Assembly: GCA_000827495.1 (NCBI GenBank)
Contig: KN817540.1
Span: 128,480 to 192,479, forward strand
From: Hypholoma sublateritium FD-334 SS-4
Taxonomy: Eukaryota > Basidiomycota > Agaricomycetes > Agaricales > Strophariaceae
Direction: 5' to 3'
DNA length: 64,000 nucleotides
This document shows, in pieces, positions 56,201 through 64,000 of the stretch. Made by a program: the position numbers and the translations under genes. How positions within the stretch are numbered: the stretch's first letter is position 1; every line of letters starts with the position of its first letter. The notes under the pieces are model-generated. The model was not told the origin of the DNA and did not search any database. It saw only the letters and a program-made list of their open reading frames with translations.

Positions 56201-58636
56201 GTTGCGTATCGAGAGGAATGTATATGTAATTCAAATGTGTGAAGAAAGCAAGGAATGTCACCTTCACGAATTAAATGAGGCTTCCATGCGTGCAGCAGTG
56301 GGTACATTTCCGACTTCAAAAGAGATTCCCATGGCAGTTGCATAATAGTAGAATCTCCTACGAACTGTGTAGTCTTATGAACCGTGAATTTCTGCACCGT
56401 AAACAAATTATCGGGCCAAAACTGGTGGGCGTACTGGAATTTCATACGAAAATCATCTTCGCAGATGGGCGCTAGCAGTTGTCATACCTCACTGGTTGGT
56501 CAAGGAGCGTCGTCCGCTCAGTTCTGCGCGTACTAGTGAATATTTATTTGCATGCCTTGCAAAGTCAAAAACTCCCCCCCCCAGAATGATAAAATAGTAG
56601 ATAAAGTCGGAAGAGGGAAAACCAAAGGGTAATGAGAGCCGACTACGCATGTCTGTAGGCGCCTTTATCGCCCCTTTCAAACTATCCGGACATCCCATGC
56701 TTTTAACATGCAATTTCTAAGGTTTCTCGAAATGTAAAGCCTGATCTAGTCCCACGAGCACCAGATAAACAATACAGTCATCCAGATACTGGCGTCGACC
56801 CACTAGGCTGGAAGCAACAGTATATACGAGGGGATGTCCGTCCCAAAGGACAGTCAGATATCCCGTTCTGTGGCGCAGAAAGCCAATGATGGATATACAG
56901 CATGATGACGGCTCAGCTAGATCTAGTAAAACTTGCTTTCTGAAGTAAGAGCAGGTATTACCACAGAGACGAAGTAAGACGAGGTGATTCAGGTAATTCA
57001 AGCCCCCCAATGTCAGCAGCGCGGAGGGCTATGCAATAGAATTCCTATCATTGTCCTTGCCCCGCGCGACCACGGCCGAGTGAGACGGCCAGATGTCGTA
57101 GTTGAACTTGAAGAAACGGAGTATGAGAGAGCATATATCGGCGTGCCACGTCTTTCTGTTGCTCGTAAGAAGGTCATCGGTCACCGCGCGCAGCACTGTA
57201 GATATCTGCCATGTTACGGAAGGTGTGCACGACCATTGTCACGAGTAGCACCCTCCGAGGTTAAAGACAAGTGATAACGCAGGCACATTGTACGAAGACG
57301 ATAATATTTGCCTTGAAGCGTCCCGAGGGAAGCGGAAAAGGGGGGCTGACAGGCTACATCCTCATAATGAGCGACACTTCTAGATGCTGTAGATAGGCCA
57401 GCCAAAGAAAGGGGGGAGTACTGAGCCGGGGAGTAACAAGTCTACCAGAGTTCACCCCACCGTGTTGAAAATTTGCGTCGGAGTTTATTTAGTCCGACTG
57501 ACTCCGCGTACCTAGTAAGTTGGCCCGAAATGATCCGAAGTAATATTCCCACATTTCTTTTTCTTATGCCACGGAGACGTTCCCAGTCAAAGCGTCATGT
57601 TCGTTGCATGTTCGCTCCCAAAGCTTGACAGAACACTTCCTTGCACTTTTGTTTGACACTGTAATACGACTTTCTTGGTTCAACTTGCTCAGGTCCCAAT
57701 GTTTATCGATACTTTGTGAGTGGTCTTCATGTGTCAATGAGTTCTCGTGTAACAGCGTGTAACCTTGCTGCTGACCCATCCACAACGGACTACCTTCTGC
57801 TGGCCAGACTCTCCGGGGCCTGCCAATTTCACTACGCTCGGACATGCGTTTCTGCATAGGTATCCACAAAACTCTACATATAACGTGCCTTTCAGTTACA
57901 CGAAGTTTTGGCCAAGTAATTCTCCACGAGCAGATACTGCAGTTCGCCAGTTCCGCGTTCTACAGGCGCAAACTGGCATGCTTATATTCGACTCGACTGC
58001 GCTGCAGTTCTTCGATCGCACCACCTATCCTGAATCTGATATCTATGTAGAAATCGCGCTCTGGGCGATTGGCTATTGATACGAATCTGCGCCTAGATAC
58101 CCGCGCCCTCAACGCGAACTCTTCCAAGCCGACGGACAGTTTCCGCAATCGGTCCAACACCTTTCATCTCCTGTGCACATGAGCAAAGCGGATCAAATTA
58201 TGGCCCTGCGAAAGCGAACCCACGATATGGAGCAGCGTTCCCCCTGGCGAGCGTTATCTTGGTGCTGTCTGTTAATCCGGAGATCTACACTGGCAAGGTC
58301 GATATCGAGAGCAGTTCTTGGATAACGTCACTGACCTAGTGCCCGCCGGGCGTGGTATCTGTCTACGGCAATGTTAGCACCAGGAATATGCAGTTTGCGC
58401 GTATTGTTGGTGTCGAGCTTGGTCTCGAAAAGGACTTCAAAGCTGTGCAGTGGGCGATGAAGAAGAAGAAAGGCAAATTGACGATGTTTGTATCACGTTG
58501 AGCGAACTTAACGCCACACCAGTTCCGTTGAACTAGCCATCCAACTGCCCCTCGAAGAAGAATAAATCTGCGTCTTATTGTCACCATGCCATGCTACAGA
58601 TAATTCGTAATCGCGAAAGAAATTCTTCGGGCTATG
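56201..58636. other. Gene-poor region with open-reading-frame fragments
   Basis: About 2.4 kb. Nothing recognised at 56.2-57.7 kb. At about 57765-58190 on the plus strand there is an open frame with non-random composition (see the pseudogene entry), and at about 58345-58500 another short one (VSVYGNVSTRNMQFARIVGV). A poly-C tract (CCCCCCCC) is at 56574-56582. Confidence 0.4.
57765..58190 (+). pseudogene. Probable fragment of an unidentified protein-coding gene
   Basis: The frame from 57765 reads HAFLHRYPQNSTYNVPFSYT, KFWPSNSPRADTAVRQFRVL and FDSTALQFFDRTTYPESDIY. Its composition, rich in aromatic residues and prolines and free of stops for about 140 codons, looks like real protein rather than chance. 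I see no start exon, no clear end, and no family I recognise. A second piece in the plus strand at 58345-58500 (ARIVGVELGLEKDFKAVQWA) might belong to the same broken gene, which would need splicing or a frameshift. Confidence 0.3.
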
Positions 58637-60007
58637 TTACTTGCTTCCGCCAGCCTCCCCCGCACCAGTCACAAATTCCATAAGTCGCATCATGAGTTCA
58701 TGTTTTTCTCGTTGGCTATGAGCTTCGGCCTCGATCTGTGCTCGCCTCATTTCCGCCGCGCTTTTCTTTTCCTGGATTTCTAGCTCAAGCTCCTGCCGCC
58801 TGAGCTGAATCTCAGCCATCCTTAACTCGTGCCTCTGCGAAGCTGTAAGCGCCGTATCGCCACTGCCTTCTGGTCCCTGGTATCTCGGCGGGCTGTCCTT
58901 TCGATCCCGCTTGCGCCCCTTGTACTCTGCGGTGATTCTGGCAATACCGATAAGTTATATGCACAAGAACAATGGAAACAAATCAGTACACAAACCTGGC
59001 CAGTGCCGCATCCTTCGAAGACGATTCTCCTCTTTCGTCTTCGGCATCCGGGGAACTACTTCTCGGTGAAGGCGAGTCCTCCACCACGATAAACTGCTTC
59101 TAGCAACTGGTCAGTTTATGGATAAGTTGGTTGAAATAAAATCCATACCCGAGGACTGTTTTTCGACGAGCCTGGTCTAGGTACTGATGCACCAGAGTCT
59201 TCAAGTTTACGTTTTCGAGTCATTACCCCAGTGGATGCGCTGTTCCCGGCTGTACGTTTAGGAAGAGAGATACTAAGTGTGGCAGGGCCTTTATTCGGAG
59301 CTTTGGAGGGCGAATTATAGAATGTATTGTAGTAGGGGTTTGTTCGCCAATAAAGGTGTAGTCGGCTCCAATAGGGAAATTCGTCCTCCATGAGCTTCTC
59401 TGGTACAGCCAGAATCATAGATTAGCATGATGTTGGATCGCCACTACCGCGTGAGACTCCTGACCTATTCTCATGTGCAATTCCCCGTCAACTCGAATCT
59501 CGCTGTAGGGTAAAATAGACGCTGCAGCTCCTATTTTATTGTTGAATACTCTGTACTTCTCTTTCCACCTTTGGGAGCACCTCAACGTAAGTGATCGACC
59601 AACTGTACAGATAGTATAGACCACGCACTGATAATTTATGTGGTAGATCACGACCTGGCCATAGTGCTCTGGATACTGCTGGCATCGTAACCAAAGGTTA
59701 TGATCAACGTCAGGAAGGAATATGCCGGCTGCTGCACGCTCCCCACACAATTTTTTGTTGGGCGTATAGCCGCTCAAGGTTTTTCCAGGGTTCTTTCGGT
59801 CGACCCCGGTGATGGAAAATAAAACTTCGCGCTCAGTCTCATTCTCGTCTAGCCAATCCAACAAACGCTGGTCTTTTGTAGGGTCTTTGGCCCAGTTTAC
59901 CACCTCTAAAGGGTGGAAGAAAGTCGGAGGAAAAATTCCATGTCAGACTATTTCTATTACATAGGTGTAGATTGAACGCATGGCTCACCATGTTTTATCT
60001 TTGTCAT
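58637..60007 (-). CDS. Myb/SANT-like and coiled-coil protein, array copy A
   Basis: Start ATG 60007-60005: exon 1 is MTKIKH, spliced to EVVNWAKDPTKDQRLLDWLD. Next exons give VIYHINYQ|RWKEKYRVFNNKIGA, GELHMRIG, then KLMEDEFPYWSRLHLYWRTN, a basic MTRKRKLEDS patch, KQFIVVEDSPSPRSSS, and a C-terminal coiled coil LTASQRHELRMAEIQLRRQE ... REKHELMMRLMEFVTGAG, stop TAA 58639-58637. The W-rich N-terminal part, with helices ending in RWKEKYR, resembles Myb/SANT or trihelix DNA-binding folds; that is by eye only. Complete-looking paralog of copy C. Such gene families in agaricomycetes are often expanded and mobile-element-linked; no transposase found. Confidence 0.65.
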
Positions 60008-60832
60008 TATGGGATATAAAACGAGTTCTTGGGCGATTAATGTAGGAGGGAGGACCTTCAGTTCGAGGGAAAATGATAGGGTGTGATCATGGCCAAAATC
60101 GGTGAAGCTACAGCTTATATGATGGAGTCGTCAATTGGGTGAAAGCATCCGCATGTTTCAGCAGGGGCACCTTTGGTACTCCATATCTCATTTGACACCG
60201 CCATATTGCCACTACGCTACTACCCTGCATCCAGTACTATCGGCGGAAATTTTATGTACCATTTCCAGCAAGATCTGCATCGTTTGAACAATTCCACTTG
60301 AATCCGTTCAACTTTGCTGCGATGTAAGTACTAAGCACACTGCGCTGTCAATCGTCAAAAGAACTGCAATCCAGTTTACAGTCTAGATTATATTATTAAA
60401 TAGCCTTTGTGGTAGCCCTATTCAGTCCAGAGTTTGCCACCAGCGAAGTCATAGAGTAATAGTTCCTGATTTATTCTCGTTATGGCGTCGTCGTGCAGCG
60501 CGACGTTCTTACTACCGGGCCTAGTAGGGGGGTCAGATGAGGCGGCCAGCATATCCATGGGGATAGCATACTTATTGTTCTGGGATGCGGTCCCGGACAG
60601 AAAAACATGGTATCCCATTGATTATCCCAGGGTCACCAGCCTGAGTAATTTGGCTATTCGGCGTTCTGGCTGTTTTCGACCTCAGACAATTCCAAGAAAA
60701 AACAGACAGTGTTTGTCATGCTACAGAAGGATACATAGGATACAACTTCGGCACCCAGTGTTACTATTTGAGGCAGGCTCGAAACTCCCAATTTCGAATT
60801 ATTGGTATACACTTGTTCAATCTCTCTCTCGA
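60008..60832. other. Intergenic between array copies A and B
   Basis: About 820 bases with no family domain. A minus-strand open frame at 60418-60618 (GYHVFLSGTASQNNKYAIPM ...) has no recognised homology and lacks a start context. It may be a fragment, but nothing supports a gene. Confidence 0.35.
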
Positions 60833-61740
60833 TTACTCACCCCCTCTGCCCGCTCCCCCAGTGACGAATGTCATAAGCTGTAACATGATTTCGTGCTTCT
60901 CGCGTTGTCGACGAGCCTCGGAATCTACTTGAGCCATCCGTATATCCGCTGAGTTCTTCTTTTCCTGATGTTGAAGCTCGAGTTCCTCACGTCTGAGCTG
61001 AATCTCAGCCATCCGTAGTTCGTGTTGTTGGGAAGCCGTGAGGGTATTCATGTCATTGTCGCGGAGTCTATCGTCGGACTCAACGTTGAATTCTGGTCCA
61101 ATATGCCTAAGCCCAGTGGTGTCTGCTTCGAGAGTCTCTGTTGTGCTAGTTGAAACCAATGAATAACTAGATAATAAAATCGTGGACGAGTTCAGCGTCA
61201 TTACCTCGGTGCAGCTGAGCTGATTTTGACGTGGTTGGGGCTACTAGATCCGCTTTTCGGCGAGTACAGCGCTTCACTCATAGTGATAATATTCATTCCC
61301 TGAATGTGATGCATCAGCTCAGACATAACCAGTATTTGCCAATTGTCATAGACCTACATGTTTTTCTCCGCGACCAAGAAGAGTAGCCTGTACACGTTTG
61401 CGCGTACGACTTCCTACTCCGGTGAGTACCTCATTCTCCATCAGAGCCTGAGATCCAGTCTCCGAAAAAAGGCTACCCGACCTCGAACCCGTAATATTCT
61501 TTGTCGAAGTATTCGGCGTAGAGTCGCAAAATTGATATAATACGGCATGGTTCTCCAGTATACGTGGAGTCTGCTCCACTGAGGGAAATCGTTTGCCATG
61601 AGTTTCTCTTGATCATCGTAATGTTAGGAGCCTTCAAAGGTGTAATTTTTTTTCTCACCGATTTTCTTGTGCAAATCACCCCCCAAAAAATTATCAGCTT
61701 TTGATATACGTATGTAATCTGAGCACTTCATATATTCTAT
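60833..61740 (-). pseudogene. Degenerate Myb/SANT and coiled-coil gene, array copy B
   Basis: The coiled-coil end is clear: LTASQQHELRMAEIQLRREE ... REKHEIMLQLMTFVTGGAGR with stop at 60835-60833. Upstream, the exon DLHKKIG|KLMANDFPQWSRLHVYWRTM matches copies A and C. Just after it the frame breaks: the continuing family-like text (CDSTPNTSTKNITGSRSGSL, then SRTRKRVQATL) is in another frame, consistent with a one-base loss near 61540. The N-terminal SANT-like exons (VNW...LLDWLD, RWKEKYR) are missing. So this copy is both truncated and frameshifted. Confidence 0.6.
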
Positions 61741-61913
61741 ACCTCAAGTGAAAGTGAGAGTATAATTAGTATGCACTTGGGATTAACGTTCAACTTGAAT
61801 GCAACTTGATCATTGCGCTGTGAGTGTACTTTCCTGCGAGCTTGCCGTTATCCCGCAATCAACTAACTGTAGGAAAATCAAGATGCAGGTTGGATGCAGG
61901 ATTTGATTTAAAC

Positions 61914-63158
61914 TTATGTGCGCTCTATATCCTCCGTGCTGCTATCTCTCCCTACCCCTCCGGTGACAAACGCCATTAGATGCATTACAAGCTCGTGTTT
62001 CTCCCGTTGACGGCGTGCTTTGGCCTCCAACTGGGCTTTCTGAATTTCAGCTGCATTTTTTCTCTCCTGGCATTCAAGTTCGAGCTTCTGACGTTTGAGT
62101 TCAATCTGAGCCATACGTAGTTCATGTTTCTGAGCTGCCGTGAGAGCATTGCTGTCACTGGAACTGTCTGAGTCGTACTCCGCTCGAATACGTTTGCGCT
62201 TATTGATTTCCTTCTTGACCTTTCCGGTTGTCCTGTGAATAATATGGGAGTTACAAAGTAATTGTTAGCGCAAGAATTCGTGAAGAAGCCTGGTTTACTA
62301 GCCTCGGTTCAGCTGGCGGTAGAGCTACCTTTTCTTCGTCAATTTCGTCAGACATCGAGGACTTGATTCTTGGTGGCGTGTCCTCTACGACAATAATATT
62401 CTCCTAAACGAAGCATATGATGTCAGTGATATTTTTGCGTAGCAGTACAACTTCGTTCACATGAGAACTCTTCGTCGCCATCACTGCCTTTCCGGTGCCA
62501 CTAAGTTTGCGTTTGCGGGTCATCATTGCAACGGGCTCAACAACTAGTACGTGATCCGAGTCCTCTTCGCCGTCCTTTGCCTCACAGTACTGATTGAAAT
62601 ACGGTATGGTCCTCCAATAAACGTGAAGTCGGCTCCACTCCGGAAATTCATCTTCCATGAGCTGCTCTTGTTAATTGGTATTATGAGTTCAATAAGCTGA
62701 GGAATCAGGATCTATGGAATTACTCACCGATCTTCTTGTGTAGCGCACTGCCCACTTTGATATCTACGTACCGCGAATTGGATGCAACGGGTCCTATTTT
62801 GCTGTTAAACTTCCTGTATTTCTTCTTCCATCTATTGGACATATATCAGACACGTTCGATTAATTAATGCAAGGGAAAAACTCAACTGATTCCTAATGTG
62901 GTCGACCACTACCTTTCCAAAATACGCAGGATCTTCTTCGACGCGCCGACGCAGTGCAGGGTTGGCGTCACAAGAGAATATGGCCACCGCCGCCCTAATC
63001 CCACATGCTTTTTTCGTGAGTGTGGTGACATTCGCGTTATCCTTCAAGGAAGAAAATAGGGCGTTCCTCTCCTTCTTATTGTAATCGAGCCAGTCCATCA
63101 GGCGAATGCCTTTGGTAGGATCTGTGGTCCAGTTAACTATGCAATCTGCAAAATCCAT
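61914..63158 (-). CDS. Myb/SANT-like and coiled-coil protein, array copy C
   Basis: The ATG at 63158-63156 (MDFADCIVNWTTDPTKGIRL) is the best start; an upstream exon, as in copy A, is possible. Exons then give LMDWLDYNKKERNALFSSLK, VVVDHIRNQ|RWKKKYRKFNSKIGP, SALHKKIG, ELMEDEFPEWSRLHVYWRTI, a basic MTRKRKLSGTG patch, ENIIVVEDTPPRIKSSM, KVKKEINKRKRIRAEYDSDS and the coiled coil LTAAQKHELRMAQIELKRQK ... REKHELVMHLMAFVTGGVGR, stop TAA 61916-61914. All domains of copy A are present in order. Two basic patches and the SANT-like head suggest a nuclear DNA-binding protein. Function unknown. Confidence 0.65.
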
Positions 63159-63784
63159 TCGATTTAGTGTATGGCGTGCCACACAGGGAAATGTTGAGCT
63201 TCCCTTGAGTCTCTTCTCGAGATCGACGCGGCATGGCACGTCGAGGACCTGGATTTTGAGGCCTACAGGGAGAGTTGGAACGGTAGAGATGCATGAATTA
63301 GAAGTGATTGTAATCGTACACGCCCGGATCGATGCGGCCAGATAGCTATTGTATCAAAGAAGCTGGCCGATGGAGAGTTTATCACGAAGACTTTCGAAGA
63401 TGTTTTATCACGGAAACGATAGGGTCATTTCCTAAAATATACCAGGCGTTTGCAATTCTACGTGGAGAGATAAGCTGTTTATTTCGCTAGTTTCAAATAT
63501 CCTAAACTCAGACATGAAGAAACGCTTCAACACTTTGCTTGAAAACTCGACGCCTCCATTTTTTGTGTAAATGCGCCATTGCCTAGATGTCTACATATGG
63601 AGCACGCCAACTGAAGCACAGTTTGTATATCGGGTGTGTACTACGCCAAATAGACCGCTAAATAATTCAAAGACCACCACATATTGCCCCAAAAAAAGAT
63701 AAAGAAAGGAAAGGGTAGAAGTACAAAAAGAATGGGTTTGATCCTATGCTTGCAGCCCGCATCGGACTGGACAAGCGTTAGCGC
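63159..63784. other. Intergenic between array copy C and the serine palmitoyltransferase gene
   Basis: About 630 bases. The frame preceding copy C (RVDLEKRLKGSSTFPCVARH) stays open to about 63236 without an ATG and may hold an upstream exon. The rest shows nothing recognised. Confidence 0.4.
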
Positions 63785-64000
63785 TTATATACACCCGAGT
63801 TCCTTTGCACGTAGCACGCATTCTTCTACGGTCCACCGTCCGCCAGCTGGGCGTCCGTGCTTTAGGTCAAGTACTTCCCCAATCTCGTCGCACGCGCGCA
63901 GAACCGTATCGATGTCTTCCTTTGTGTGCGCCGCGCTCACGCAGAACCTCACGCGCCCTGTCAGCAGTGACGTCGCCGGATACGCGACGACGACAATGAC
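63785..64000 (-). CDS. Serine palmitoyltransferase subunit 2 (partial, C-terminus)
   Basis: The gene runs off the right edge; only its last about 71 codons are visible, with stop TAA at 63787-63785. The sequence VIVVVAYPATSLLTGRVRFC then VSAAHTKEDIDTVLRACDEI is the conserved C-terminal end of LCB2/SPTLC2, in which the alpha-oxoamine synthase fold ends with the YPATxLxxxRVRFCxSAAHT signature. Serine palmitoyltransferase condenses serine and palmitoyl-CoA, the first step of sphingolipid synthesis at the ER. Other alpha-oxoamine synthases end differently, so the assignment is good though partial. Confidence 0.88.
   Translation of the reverse strand, partial: VIVVVAYPATSLLTGRVRFCVSAAHTKEDIDTVLRACDEIGEVLDLKHGRPAGGRWTVEECVLRAKELGCI

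Overview
The window is nuclear DNA of a filamentous basidiomycete, most likely a wood- or litter-decaying Agaricomycete. The reasons are short 50-70 nt GT-AG introns in most genes, high gene density with short intergenic gaps, and lineage-typical families: a DUF6533 membrane protein, a DUF7587 protein, agaricomycete F-box proteins, a copper tyrosinase, a GH131 glucanase with a CBM1 cellulose-binding tail, and a DUF3494 ice-binding protein. A single ambiguous base (n) sits at 12497. All CDS coordinates are genomic spans from start to stop including introns; splice sites were read by eye.

Left part (1-26 kb) is mostly housekeeping. In order: an EST1/SMG7-like factor (-), a SNF2-family ATPase (-), an ArfGAP (+), a DUF6533 membrane protein (+), a peroxisomal MaoC-type enoyl-CoA hydratase (+), a multi-pass membrane protein (+), a conserved protein of unknown function (-), a SUZ-domain protein (+), a long tyrosinase (+), gamma-butyrobetaine dioxygenase (-) and UDP-glucose 6-dehydrogenase (-). 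Several neighbours share short divergent promoters (7.85-8.24 kb, 17.2-17.5 kb).

The middle (26-39 kb) is looser and more accessory. It has a gene-poor stretch with an F-box gene scrap, a secreted ice-binding protein, an F-box protein, an initiator methionine tRNA, a second member of the membrane-protein family seen at 14.4 kb, and the secreted GH131-CBM1 enzyme.

The right part (38.5-64 kb) holds a DUG1-like dipeptidase, a UBA-UIM-USP protein that appears to have lost its catalytic residues, a second F-box protein, a small mitochondrial-type protein, a DUF7587 protein with a C-terminal membrane anchor, and two CCoAOMT-like O-methyltransferases in inverted orientation around a tRNA t6A dehydratase gene. 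A tandem array follows of three related genes (Myb/SANT-like head, coiled-coil tail), the middle one degenerate. The window ends inside the 3' end of a serine palmitoyltransferase subunit 2 gene.

Themes are wood-decay and secreted functions (GH131, ice-binding protein, tyrosinase, O-methyltransferases), peroxisomal and carnitine lipid metabolism (hydratase, BBOX, LCB2), and local family expansion. I found no CRISPR, no rRNA and no intact transposon. The observations most worth following are the pseudo-deubiquitinase, the tyrosinase with a duplicated C-terminal module, the two-locus membrane-protein family with conserved introns, and the tandem SANT/coiled-coil array.
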